From positions 3,782,001 to 3,846,000 of the forward strand of contig NC_060234.1 of the NCBI RefSeq assembly GCF_021155775.2: a stretch of 64,000 nt of DNA. Reading direction: 5' to 3'. Below, piece after piece: positions 13,186-24,995 of the stretch. Numbering within the stretch: the first letter of the stretch is position 1; the number at the start of each line of letters is the position of its first letter. The position numbers and the translations under genes are program-made. This DNA is from Neodiprion pinetum (taxonomy: Eukaryota > Arthropoda > Insecta > Hymenoptera > Diprionidae). The notes beneath the pieces were generated by a model, which saw nothing but the letters and a program-made list of their open reading frames with translations, ran no database searches and was not told the DNA's origin.

Positions 13186-15441
13186 CTTCTAGGAGTTAAA
13201 AGTGTTTTTTTTTTTTTTTTTCAGTACTTCGCGCGTGCGCTGTCGCTATCAAATCTGACATTACGCGACCCTAACCTCAATTTCCTTGCTTAGTGAAAAA
13301 AAGGAGGCAGCCGTCTTTTCGTCTCGCATATTTGCAATATTCGCGTTAGGCTCACCAATGACTCAGATTGAAAACTTACGCTCGACCCGAAAATACCGAG
13401 TTTTCCTCCTTGTTACACAATTTACTATTTCACACGCTATATAAGAAACGGTTTAACGATCGAGATTGCTTAGCTGCAGGTGAGCCTGAATTTTGCAAAA
13501 CAGATTACCAGCGGCTTCGAGTCTAGTGCGGCCTCTCAAGTTCTTAATTATGCAAGTCGAGGAGCTTAGTCGGCCTGATGTAGAAGGATGTGAAAATCGT
13601 CGAGGGTTAGACACTCGCTGTTGTCGGGAGAGAAGATCAATTAGCCCTTGAAGCAATCGTTACCAGACCATGTGCTAAATTGCACGAATCGATATTTACC
13701 TCGCCTTCCTTCCTCGGTACCGGAGGGTCTTCCTACCCTCTCAACTTACGAACCGCAACGTTGGCGCCACGTCTAACAACTTGCAAACGGGTTTCATCAA
13801 ACGAGCCCGGTTACAGAGGAGAAAACTGCACGTTATTAGCTTCTGGGTGGAGGGAGTTAAAATATGCGGAAGGACCACAAAGGGTGGAAGACAAAAAAGT
13901 CGCAATCAAGGGGTAGAAAATTGAACGCAACAATGATTCGCGAAGTTCTTATTCTTAGCGATTGGATTTTGTTAGTAAGTGAAAATTGCTGGGTTAATGA
14001 ATTTACGACGCTTATGCAACGATGCAATTTTAGAAAAGAAAAGCGACTATATAAAACCCTAAATCGCAGTAAAGCCGAAAATATTATCATATTTCCCAAA
14101 AACAGCAACTTCAAATTCATTCGAAAGTTGCTATAATACTGACAATTTTCGTTCGATAGTTACGTCGTTGCATGCTACCTTGAACCCCATGGAAAATTAA
14201 AATCAAATTACAAAATATCCCTAAATTACTATCGAATCAACGATTTAATACGTGATCATGGTTACTGAAATTTCATGGAGTTTGATTTCCTTGAATCTAA
14301 AAGTAAATGTCACACGATCATTCCACGTCTCGGATGGGAATCTCGGCAAAAAGATATAAATTTGATAAACTGGTAAATTCGAAAAAAATCTCGGCAAAAT
14401 TTGTCAGTCAAAGACTCATCAGACTTGTGTGAGTGTGTTTTGAGATGATTGTTTTCATTCGCTTCGTTTCGTACACCGAGTGCCTGTTAGACCATGTAAA
14501 ATAACGCATCACCATTCAAAAGTGATGTCGGACATAGTTACGAAAATCATTATACGAATACGTCTCGTGTGACATGTTTTACTTATTAAGAGACAAAATT
14601 TTTTCTGTTTTTGTACTCGGTCGTGGAACGTGCAAGAACAACACCGCTCTTTCTCTCGGACCATGAAAATAGTAGAAAATGAAATGGAGAACTCGATGTC
14701 TGCCTGACCCACATCCGGTTTGACGTTGAGTAGAAAAGCCGCTCGGGTTCAAGAGGAGAAGACACATGTGCATTAAAGATAGAACAGCACATAATGCGAT
14801 GTGCGCGAGTGGAAAAGCTGCGAATTACTCTTTGCACTCGATATGAAAAAGGTTTCGTTCTGGTATTGACTTGGCCAAGGAGTAAAAAAACAAACGTGAA
14901 AGATTCCGTGTTCACGTCTCGTCGATATATCAATTGAGTTACGATTCTAGATCGTAGTTTAAAAAGCTCTCGGATTCCGAGAAGAGAAATTGAAACACGT
15001 TTCAGTGTTTGTCTGATACCTGACGATTAATTGATCGAATAAGAATAAGACTTTGGATATCCAATCAGATTGGATTGGTGCTCCGAAACAAGCGGTATGG
15101 AACGTCAAAAGTTGATCCCTTTCGGCATAGTTATTTTTGGCATTGTTAAAATAATACGACATGGAAGGTTAGGTATATCGTGTAATGGTTGAAAGGTTGC
15201 GTGTCTCGATGCAGTAAAGCAGATTTAGGTTGGCTACCCTTTATTCCGTTGTACAGCCCGATGTTACCGAAAGAAATCGATGGGATTCTCTTCGGTTAAT
15301 TTACAAAGACGCGAATATTAGTCCATTGTCATTAATTAACGATCATGATTGTTGCGATACGTACGCGATTGAAATTAATACGAACAATCATTTACCTGCA
15401 AGCCCCTTATTCACAATTATTCTCAACTTGGACTGTTTCAG

Positions 15442-15553
15442 GAACTACGATACGACAGCAGACCAAAAGCTGGAGAGCCGAACACAAAGCTGCCAGAACA
15501 CTCGGCATCATCATGGGTGCCTTTCTCCTCTGTTGGCTGCCATTTTTTCTATG
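15442..15553 (+). CDS. Octbeta2R: Beta-adrenergic-like octopamine receptor, penultimate coding exon (TM6)
   Basis: Internal exon of an amine GPCR that, by family knowledge, couples octopamine to Gs and cAMP at the plasma membrane. It starts after a polypyrimidine-AG acceptor (AG at 15440-15441) and ends at a clean donor (GTGAGC from 15554), giving 112 bp. It enters in phase 1 and leaves after two bases of a Trp codon. The 37 residues hold the end of intracellular loop 3 (KSWRAEHKAARTLG) and all of TM6 with the family signature CWLPFF (W6.48, P6.50, F6.51, F6.52). The reading frame meets TGA at 15555-15557 if the intron is retained. KSWRAEHKAARTLG is the form I associate with beta-2R receptors; the paralogue at 60 kb has MKREHKAARTLG. 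Octbeta3R cannot be excluded. The TM1-TM5 exon is not in the window. Confidence 0.88.
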
Positions 15554-15719
15554 GTGAGCGATAACTCGATCACTCATACAGTTATCACAGACGGAATCAG
15601 CGGAACCTCGAGCCTATCCGAAAACCAAACTACCGTACAAGGTGTATTTTGTCTAAGAGTAAAAAGGTGTGAATAAACTGCAGTCACGTTTTTGAGTGAA
15701 GAATTCACCGTTCGATGTA

Positions 15720-16156
15720 CACTTGGGGACAATAAATCTGTGACGGCTGATTTTTTTACACTAGACAGTTATGTTGGCAACACAGGGAAACCTACAACGC
15801 TACAGTCGGCCAAGCGCGGAACTAACTCAATCTCAATAAACGTAACATAAATCATGACCGTCGAATCTAACCTTAGAATACTTGTTGACGTGTAAAACCA
15901 CCAAGTCATTATCCCCGCGGTATTCTAAGGTTAGATTATTTTATTACAGCTAAAATTAGATTACGTGCCAATCGAACAAGTGATTATCCGCACGGTATTA
16001 CAAGGTTAGATTCGACGGTCATGGGTTATGTTACGTTTATTGAGATTGATTTGGTTTCGCGCTCAGCCGACTGTGGGCGCTGTAGGTTTCTCCGTGTTGC
16101 CAACACAACTGTCTAACGTAAAAAATCAGCCGTCTCAGATTCATTGTCCCCAAGAG
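15720..16156. mobile_element. Foldback element with about 155-bp arms, in receptor intron
   Basis: Left arm about 15720-15875 and right arm about 16001-16156 are inverted copies (outer CTTGGGGACAAT, then GACGGCTGATTTTTT, GTTGGCAACA, and inner TGACCGTCGAATCTAACCTT). The spacer holds a diverged direct repeat (CAAGTCATTATCC and CAAGTGATTATCC). The inner motif ACCGTCGAATCTA and the GTTGGCAA block are shared with the element at 137-855. Confidence 0.75.
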
Positions 16157-19100
16157 TACATATTTTCTGCGGTTATTCGATTTTCAAATTATTTTCTTCC
16201 ACCCTCCGTTGACGTAATAATATTATCCAAGAATGCATATCGTAACATTTTTCGAGACCAGGGCCGTAAACAGTTTGGGAATGAATTCATTCAGCATCAA
16301 GCGGTTTCGACCGGCAAATAATCGCCGTTAATGTAACGCGTTGAAACGAGAGAACCCACCACGTCCAGAAGCATGAAACCCTGATTAAATCCAGTAAATT
16401 CTAGACGGACGCGTAGCTGCAGCTCATACTTATGATACCATGCGGCTTGACAAACTAATGAAACGTTCCGTCGTTGATGCGACACCGCTGGTTCGTGCAG
16501 ACAGCTATAACCGTAGGTACACTCACTCACTCATTCTCGGTTCACGGTGGATTCTCGGGTCTTTGAGCCCCCGTGCGGTTGCCGTTGATTACAGTTTTCC
16601 ACAAGCATTATACGTATATGACCACCCTACTGTACTCGGACGACGTTGAAAAGGTGTATTTCTAAAGGATCGTCGGACTGAACTCCGGTCCGTAAAGTGA
16701 AACTGAACTGGGTTGGCATAAGAAAGAAAGAAATGTTGGTCGCGTTCCTCGGTCAAGGATTTTTTTTTATTTTAAAATTGCACGTTTTTCATACATTATA
16801 CTTTGATGTACTCTACATTCATACAATGATACTTCGAGAACGATAATGACAAATTTCTCTTCGCTTAAAACAAAATTGACGCCTTTTCGAAATCTGGTCG
16901 AAAGCCCGAAATTTTTGAAGATACGAATCCCAAAAGTTCATTTAACCAAACGCTCTCTTATCCGATAAAGTATTTTAAGAACAGTCGGCATTACGAATGA
17001 GCAAAGCACGGAATGCGGAGATATAAAAAAAACAATGTTCCGAAATAAAAAATTGAGAGTGGCTGATACTTTGTACAGCCGCAGAACCGAAAAAACTATT
17101 TTTCGACAATGAATTTGACGTCATCCAACTTTTTGGCATTTTAGCCATTCTGTATTTAGCGGGATTCGGGACTTTGACCTTTCGAGTCGTTATTGATAAA
17201 TACGGACTCGTAGATTTTCAAAAAAAAAGGCACGAGTCTGAAATTTGAAAAGTCGACGTTTTGACTATTCGGTATTTTCGCAATTCAATATTTTATCCGC
17301 CGTAATCTATTTTTAACTATCGTTAGTCCGACTTCCGGGATTTCGTCTCATCGACTTTCCGATCATTCGCATTTTTATGCGCCACCCGTATAGTATTCTA
17401 AAAATATTAACGCAAGTTTCGAGTAGCTCGAAAGCTTTGGTCGACACTGATACGTAACATCGTCGAAAAGTGTTTCGTTTTTGACTATTGTAAAAGGAAA
17501 TGTACCCGTTATGAACAGTACGCCGATGTAATTTTATAAAATTCAACAACTCAATGAATATGAAAAGAATCTCACTGTTCGGATGAAACATTTCACAATA
17601 CCGAACATGTTCCATGTCTGAAAAAAAAAAAAAAAAAAAAAAAAAATAATAATAGACGGTAAATGATAATAATAATTACTAGCGGTAGGTAGAATTATCG
17701 CGTAACAACGAAGCACTCAATGCGTAATAAGCGATAAGGGAGTGACGGAGATGAGGGGAGACGGTCTCCGGCCTCAGGTAGCGTCAATATTAACGTTCAC
17801 CATGGGAATTCCCGTATCAAATAGATGTACGCATTACCTCGTCTGGTTAATTTGTATTCCCGGGACGCAGGATTGTTCCGAGCACGAACCAGGCAGCCCT
17901 GCATTCGCTTTCAGCAACGAACGGGCGGGAAATATTTCCCATACGTGGGTTGCAACTCCTTGCTTTAGTTTTCCCCCGATTTTGAAAGTCTATCTACAGT
18001 AGATGTAAAAATTTGAAATTCTTCGAGGTATGTCAGCTGAGAGAATATGTAAAAATTTGTGTATTTATGTTGAAAAATATGAAAGATATGGTAATTTTAT
18101 GCAAACATAACCTCAAATGAGACATAATTTCTAATCAAACCTGATATCTGTATTTACAATTATAACCAATGATCGTAAATGTTGGATTAAGATACGGGTG
18201 AGACTTTAAACAATGTAATGACCTTAAAAATATTTTTTCCATTGACCTACTTCGATGAATTTCAAATCGTTAACACACCAGAGGTTTCAAAATCCCGGGA
18301 GAGAATGTGTGGCCCGTTTTAACCAGAGATACTCTTTGGGAGGGTGGTTTTCGTAATTAATACAACCGAATATTATCCAAACGAATAAGCTCCTGAATTG
18401 TTGCTCAGAAAGAGCTTTATGATATTAAAAAAGACGAACTGAAGCAGAATAGTATCAATTCAATGGGAACTTGGTCGCACGTTTACAGGTTTAGTTCACC
18501 CGCTACGTGAAATTATTTCGAAAAACGCAAAAACACGTATCTTCTATTGTCTCTTGCTCTTTCAAATTCAATTAATTGTATCCAAATACGAGCAAGAGTT
18601 TTTTAGTTATAAACAATTTGTAACTTTCAACCCCTATGATTTTTCACCATTTAACCCCATCGTAATCGGACAAAATGCATTTTTCATTATTCGCCGTGAG
18701 AATTGTCCTCCAATTAGTTTCATTCAAATATCTCAACTGGAAGGATGCGAAACTGCGAAACTGCTAAATCACCACTGGGATTGCCAAACTTTTAGGGTTG
18801 ATTTCACCCCTTTAAGCCGTTCCTCCGCAAACAAAGAAAAAAAAAAAAAAAAAAGTGTCGCTTAGATTTCGATAAAGAATAACAAATCCTAAAATGAACG
18901 AAATCGAGCATTGTTCATCTGCTATCTCCACCGAGAAAGAAAAAAAAACCTAGTCAACGACCATACAGTAACCGCAATTACTAATTTTTCATGGTGTTTA
19001 AACAAGACGCAGACGTATTTTTTGTCTGTAGAGAAGCGCACTCGTCTATACGTAAATACGAACCAGAAGCGTTACAAAAGCTTTCATTTTCCAGCCCCCT

Positions 19101-19828
19101 TAATTTACCTACCTCACCACCTTCAAACCTCAACAACTCAAAGTCTGCATGCCTCGCTTTTGTTCAATAAACGGTATAACAAAGATAATAAAGTGAGATA
19201 ATTTGTATTCAAATATTTTATAAATTTAGACGGTATTTTTATTATTTTTTTTATCTTCAATCGATCCGCCGATCTCATACAGTGATCGCAAATTGCAATT
19301 CAAGGGCAATTGATTCCCTGCAACGCAGTTGTGCTTTGAATTTTATCTGAAACACGCGCTTCATTCGCCGTACATACTCGTACATATCTGGATAACGAAA
19401 GACGCGGAACAAATAAAACTAACTAACTCATTCAGCCCACCGTTAGGTATGTCAAACATTTGCCGTCCTCTCAATTCTTGAATGAATAAACAGTCAGTGT
19501 AAACATTTCGACGAGCAAGAACTGGATAAAATAAAAAGAAGTCGGTATTTTTCCCTGGATTTCTTTTATTTTCAAAAATTTTTCTTTCTATTTTGCATAG
19601 TTTTCTTTTCTCTTTTCTCTTCTCGTTTTCCCCTCTACAGATTGAATTGAACAGACCGAGAGAAATTTTTTATTTTGTTTGCTGTGATACGGTACTCAAC
19701 TGTTTTAATTCTTTTGCCACAGATAAAAATTACTCATCAGTTCTGGATACAAAATAGAAATTGATTTCTTATCTGCAACCGCAAAAAACAAAATCCTTAC
19801 GATTTATATCATATTTTTTTTTTTTTTA

Positions 19829-19982
19829 TAAAGTGAATAGTTCGCGAGATACAAGAAAAAATCAGATTCCGCAGTACACGGGGAGGTGGATTAATAAGAA
19901 TTACCCTTAGAATTACTCCGCACGCATATTAGTAATTTTATTCATCATTCTCATATTTCGCGAACTGTTCACTTTTTATTTC
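19829..19982. repeat. Short inverted repeat
   Basis: Arms AAAGTGAATAGTTCGCGAGA (from 19829) and TTCGCGAACTGTTCACTTTT (about 19955-19976), spaced by about 105 bp. Confidence 0.5.
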
Positions 19983-20220
19983 CGAGAAAGTTGTACATTT
20001 TTGAGTAAAAATTATTTGAGTTGAGAGAAAAATGTACGATTCCGTTTGAGAAAAAAAAAAACGATCAATTCTCCGCAACATCACCAGTTATGAAAATGGA
20101 CTGCGTGAAAAAAACATCTTCACGCGTCCCCCTCTGAACCGTACAACTTTTGTATTTAGAACACATTTTCCAATTGAAAACGTAACGCGTCTTTTGAATT
20201 GGGACACCCTGTATATACCG

Positions 20221-20392
20221 TACACTGAGAAAAATTTCATTTGTTACAGTAACTAGAAAATTTCAGTAAATCTGGAAAACTGATTTTAATTTTGTACCTA
20301 GAACAATATTTTGTCGATTGTGGTGAAAAATGAAAATAGTTAAGGTAAATGAGCGGTAACCGGAGCTAAAAATTTCACTCAAAATCAGTGTA
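20221..20392. mobile_element. MITE, CACTGAGAAAAATTT family, copy 1
   Basis: 172 bp starting TACACTGAGAAAAATTTC and ending with a diverged inverse (CAGTGTA). The body (CATTTGTTACAGTAACTAGA, CCTAGAACAATATTTT, GAGCGGTAACCGGA) matches the copy at 30588. It lies in the intron, 127 bp before the TM7 exon. Confidence 0.75.
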
Positions 20393-20518
20393 TCAAGTGA
20401 CAAGTTTTTCCCAGCGATTGTTCGGAAAACGTTGATTTAACGAAGTGAATCGATTTTCACAGTATAATTTCAACCCTTGTTTAAAAATGTTTCAACCGTT
20501 GTTCTTGTTCTTTCTCAG

Positions 20519-20729
20519 GTACCTGACGACGTCGCTGTGCGGAGACGCGTGTTACTGTCCTGACGCCCTGGTCTCGGTTCTCTTCTGGATCGGTTACTTC
20601 AACAGCGCCTTGAACCCCGTAATATACGCGTATTTCAATCGGGATTTCCGCGAGGCGTTTAAGGACACGCTTAAAAGCGCGTTGCCTTGCTGCGCAAGCT
20701 GCTGGAAAACACCGTCGCAGTTTGTCTAG
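20519..20729 (+). CDS. Octbeta2R: Beta-adrenergic-like octopamine receptor, terminal coding exon (ECL3, TM7, C-tail)
   Basis: Last coding exon of the same gene. The acceptor is TTCTTTCTCAG ending at 20518. The first base G completes the Trp codon begun at 15552-15553 (TG+G), so the joint reads PFFLWYLTTSLCG without a break. The exon encodes 69 residues: ECL3 with CGDACYCPD, TM7 with the GPCR signature NPVIY, helix 8 (YFNRDFREAFKDTLKS), a Cys cluster (CCASC) suitable for palmitoylation, and a short tail ending SQFV before TAG. It is very similar to the matching part of the receptor at 60 kb, which proves a paralogous pair. The intron between the exons is 4965 bp. A MITE ends 127 bp upstream of this exon. 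The family is certain; the beta-2 versus beta-3 assignment is not. Confidence 0.9.
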
Positions 20730-22097
20730 CGGGAAGTTCCCGGGTATTCTGCAGCTCCGATCAGAAATCGTTGGGGAGCAGATGATCTCGGCTAAACTGC
20801 GCAGTCTTCCCGTAAACACCGATTAAATTCGAAAAGCACGATTTCACGTGGAAGAATCGAATCCGAATCTCGCTGGCAACGAGTTTCTATCGCTTCGTTA
20901 TTACATACGTAATAACAGTGACGTATGATTGTAAAATTAATTGCGGGTGTGAAATTTCAATGCGAGTAGGCGATTGGAACATTGATTCGTCCCCTTTGCG
21001 ATTACGCGATTCGAGAAAAAGGAAATGATATTTTTATTTATTTTTTTTTTTTTTGCATTCGTTCACGTAGAGGAAATTTTTATTTTTCGATGAAATAATT
21101 CAGCCGATAATTGTTTCGTTATTTTACACGATCCATAGTCAGCTCGTGACGATAAGAAAAATTGCGCCAGATTATACTTGAGAAAATCATTATTAAATTA
21201 TCGTCATTTCAGGATTTAAATTGAGGCAGCTTTGCCCCTTGACGATACTTTAAGATATCCCGACACTAAGGGAATGTAAAATTCTGCTGACTATATAATC
21301 ATCATTTTACGGCGAGATTATAAGCTGTTGCTCAAATTATTTTACGAGACTTTGATAAGCTCGTTTGTAAATGATTCAAATTCAAATGTCGTTTCGATGT
21401 ACGTATGGTATGTTCAAAGATCGAGTCCTCGCATTCGTTCGTGAAAATATTTATCGAAGAAAGCAGAATTTTCGAATATCCGTAGCTATTTATTCCGAAT
21501 GAATCATTCGAGTTTCTGTTATTTTTTTTCTTACGATTCAAATTTTTGCACACGGGTGATTCTAAAAAGCTGTAATTAGTTTCAAAGTCACGTTATCTTC
21601 GTCTAAATATCTGAAAATGAATTCTCCTTTACCTCGGTAAATTTTTCCTTAAAATTGTTTTCGAAAAATTATTTCTACTTGCAAAGAATTGCATAGCGAA
21701 GAAAAAATCGCGGAATGTTTCCGAGTTTTTTGCCGATACGGCAGCTCCGTTTCAATTCGACCGAATTAGGTGGAAAAACGTTATTCCAGGGGGTTTAACC
21801 ACCTCGAATTCCTTCGGGAATCGATCGGGCGTCGAATGACGCGGACGGAAAATTCTCGTTTCAATTCCCAGAGGCGATCCTGCCCCCGTAAATCAGACCC
21901 CTGACTGAATTACCGTATGTGTAACACAGCGATATACGAAATTCGGTATTTTCCCGAATTATGTACCTGTAAGTTTTGCTCATAACGCACGACGACTGCA
22001 GGAAGCAGCAAATTGGCACGTGGCTAACTGATTTATACATCAGGACCACGTGTATACGGCAATTCATGCAATCGCATTGATTCAAGCGATTGTCTCG

Positions 22098-22103
22098 AAT
22101 AAA
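22098..22103 (+). terminator. Candidate polyadenylation signal AATAAA
   Basis: Canonical hexamer about 1.37 kb after the stop codon at 20729. The closer ATTAAA at 20822 is an alternative. It is supported by the motif only; such motifs are common in AT-rich DNA. Confidence 0.15.
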
Positions 22104-22544
22104 TTGGGATTTGTTGATTGGTCCGATACGGCAATTTTTCCAAACTGTTGTTAAATAAAATTATAATCTCTCAAGAATTGAAACGTGCTTAGGTGTATTT
22201 TAGAAAACTCAAGAATTTATCAGACGTATAATCCAATTCAAATCGTCGCCAGAAAAACATGGAAAAAATTTATGGCAATAAGAACTGGAGGGAATATATG
22301 AGTAGAATTCACCCAAAGCTACATTCACTTAATTATTACTAAACTGCGAAGAATTCGGATTGAGAAACGGATCAGTATTATGTAAATGCAATCATTTGAA
22401 ACAATCGATGACTCAACTGTTATTAATTAAGTTCGTGCCCTTTCATTTTATCTCCAGTTTTAAGGAGATATTCGTTTGATAAAAATCGACCCAACCTAAC
22501 TTCGAAAGTACGTGTATGCTTATTAAGGTGGTCCTTGATAAGGT

Positions 22545-23036
22545 AATTTTTGAATTTTTACCGGTTCTACGTAATTCAAAAATAATTTCCTAATTATTTC
22601 AAATTTTTATCTCAACTTTAACCCGTGCCCCAAAGGGGGGGAATTCCCAATGCAACCCTTTCAGGAGCACATCAAATCTATGGAACGAATTTAGATAAAA
22701 TTTGATTCTGAATCTGAAATCAAAATCTGAAAATTCGAAGTAGCGGATCCAATATGGCGAACCAAGACCCGAAAAGTCACTTGACATTGCCATATTGGAT
22801 CAAAAATTTTGAATTTTGTAATTTCGAGTTCAGATTCGTAATCAGCGACCCAAGAAACTCTCCTTTACCAAATTTCATCTAAATCCGTCAGGTATATTCG
22901 ATCTGCCCCTGAAAGGGTTCAACGGAATTCATCCTTTTTGGGGCACGGGTTAGAATTAAGATAAATTCTTAAAAAATTAGGTATCATCATTTCTGGATTA
23001 TGTGAAACCGATTTGGGGTAGAAACGGTAGAACTTA
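22545..23036. mobile_element. Palindromic element, CCCGTGCCCC / CCATATTGGA family
   Basis: Arms of about 150 bp (22545-22690 and 22870-23036) share, in inverted order, GGTTCTAC, AACCCGTGCCCCAAA, GGAATTC, CAACCCTTTCAGG and TTTAGATAAAATTTG. The centre holds CCATATTGGAT and TTCGTAATCAGCGA, linking it to the tandem array at 12828-13185. Confidence 0.65.
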
Positions 23037-23818
23037 AAAAATAAAAATAAAAATAAATGAAGAATTTGTAACTTTGTCACTGGATTGTACGTCTGATAGA
23101 TCCAACTGAATAAAAAATTTCGCTACCTGCAAATGCGACTTCAGATGTAAACGCTGTGTCGAAGATGATATTGTCAAATATGTATTGCAAAAATAAGCTA
23201 TACTTACGAGACAACCAAAAAACTATTTCAAGAAAGCTTCACGATAATAAATGTATAGTCGCCTATGTCTTTGCTTTACACACGTGAAGAAACACGCAGA
23301 AATAAAATCGAAAATATGTACGTACCTATCTAGTTAATAAAAAAAAAAAAGAATTAGTATGCCTGTATTATATAATATAAAGTAGTCACGAAAAGTATGT
23401 TTTTTTTTTCTTTTTTGTATAGTTTTTGATTTTGCTTTTCGTTCTATTAGATTTACAACGAATATACTTGTATTAATTACCGTAAACACCTTTGTAATTA
23501 TACATTATGTGCATAATTGTGATACATTGAAGATATCGATGAATATTGTACGATAAAATACCGCAGCTTTAAGAAATTAGTAAGTAGGTGATAAATGATT
23601 AATTTCAACTAACGTATAGTCGTAACATCGCCTCGTATGAATTATAACGTCAGTGATGATTTTGACGTGTTGCCCTTTATCGGAAATTTAGCATAAATTC
23701 ATAGAATACAACATACGCGTAAATAATTATTGTAAATATGTTGAAATAATGAGGAAACAGGCCGGTCGAAACTGTGACTAGGGTTACTGCATAGGAAAGC
23801 GCAATTCTAAATGTGTAT

Positions 23819-23846
23819 CATAATAATAGTAGTAATAATAATAATC

Positions 23847-23879
<33 letters not shown>
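23819..23879 (+). repeat. (TAA)n microsatellite
   Basis: Slightly interrupted AAT/TAA array. Confidence 0.9.
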
Positions 23880-23880
<1 letters not shown>

Positions 23881-24025
23881 CATCCAATATCAAGAATCAT
23901 ATGTTAACCGTAACACGTGACACGTGCAGCTATCATACGTATACATAGAAAGATTACATAGAAACACGTTGTATACGCCATGCATACAAACGTATGTATG
24001 GATGCACACATGAAAATATTGTGGT

Positions 24026-24028
<3 letters not shown>

Positions 24029-24066
<38 letters not shown>
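24029..24066 (+). repeat. (TA)n microsatellite
   Basis: Perfect TA array. Confidence 0.95.
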
Positions 24067-24068
<2 letters not shown>

Positions 24069-24656
24069 ATAATTATGTAAAAATGTAATATAGCAATAAT
24101 TTGATGATGAAAGAAAAGCAGGAGAAAAAACGATGTAAATACACCTAATATATAATATAACTGTTCACGTACATGTATACGTAATGAATCAGACGATTGA
24201 TGTTTTGTATATTAGTTGTTATTCAATGAAAAGGGAAATAATAATTGTATAGTACAATACGAATTACGAAAAATACAAGTACCTATGTCATTGAACACGC
24301 CACGTAAAGTCAAAATTCTATGTATGCATATTTCAGTAATAATTCTTCGTAGACTTTAAGTCTGCCGACATTTTTCCTGCGTCATTTAAACGCGTGTGCG
24401 ATGAAAATCTTGCACGGGTCAAGTTCACGGTGATACAGAGAATGAAATAAAGAAGCGGGAAGTTTCGCTGTCCCGACTATTTCTAAGGCCAAACGCCGGA
24501 TTGTAATGCAAATAACGGTCGTATATGTTACTTCTGGGGGAAAATGAGAAGCGGCAGGCTTCGGAAACCTGAATTTATACATACGGAGTGAATTCCTAAC
24601 GACCGCATTGCCCGTCGTCTTCTAAGATTTGACGCGCAGGCGCGCTACGATTCAAG

Positions 24657-24800
24657 AGCAGCTGTTTGCCAGGGTTGCCAACCGTCTCTGACCTCGAAAA
24701 ATTTTGAACAATTGTTGGCGTCGAGCAAAACTGCCAGTGCGCGACAAGCGTGAAAAATTTTGAGGTTAGCGACGGTTGGTAACCCTGGCGAACATCTGCT
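24657..24800. mobile_element. Inverted-repeat element (about 50-bp arms)
   Basis: Left arm AGCAGCTGTTTGCCAGGG... and right arm ...CCCTGGCGAACATCTGCT pair through GTTGCCAACCGTC and GACGGTTGGTAAC and through AAAAATTTT. The spacer is about 40 bp. Confidence 0.65.
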
Positions 24801-24995
24801 ATCGGATTTTAACACGTTCGCATCAAACTTTAGCAGACAACCGTGCCACGCCAGTCGTTGGGAATTCAATCTGTAAATTGTACGGGTCCACGCTTTCGTT
24901 TGGTGAAATCGATATTCCATTTCGATAAAATCGGGGAATGAAACAGGAGCGAGGGATGAATGTGGATGAAAGAGTCAGAGATATATGGTGAATCA

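Larger units (their letters stand above)
1..15441 (+). other. Probable intron sequence of the Octbeta2R-like gene
   Basis: The TM6 exon at 15442 needs an upstream exon carrying TM1-TM5, and no reading frame with DRY, WNSLD or CWLSP-type receptor motifs occurs between 1 and 15441. I therefore read this stretch as intron, possibly with unrecognised small loop-3 exons. Within it I see only repeats and one GC-rich patch (listed separately), poly-A and poly-T runs, and many short open frames of about 60-130 codons with no family resemblance. The stretches 865-5334, 5946-7465, 7624-9118, 9170-12827 and 13191-15441 hold nothing else I can name. Confidence 0.6.
15554..20518 (+). other. Intron of the Octbeta2R-like gene (TM6 to TM7)
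   Basis: The boundaries are GT at 15554-15555 and AG at 20517-20518; the length is 4965 bp and the phase is 2. It contains a 437-bp foldback element (15720-16156), a small inverted repeat (about 19829-19982), a MITE (20221-20392) and A/T homopolymers at about 17623-17646, 18838-18854 and 19815-19826. I found no alternative TM7 exon inside it: the NPxIYAYFNRDF coding string occurs on the plus strand only at the terminal exon. Confidence 0.85.
20730..24300 (+). other. Probable 3'UTR and downstream flank of the Octbeta2R-like gene
   Basis: No coding exon is visible. The sequence is AT-rich. It carries an ATTAAA variant at 20822-20827 (about 93 bp after the stop), AATAAA at 22098-22103 and several further AATAAA strings near 23040-23110, so the polyadenylation site cannot be fixed. 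It also includes a palindromic repeat (22545-23036), a TAA microsatellite and a TA microsatellite. Neuronal receptor genes often have long 3'UTRs, but the extent here is inference. Confidence 0.35.
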
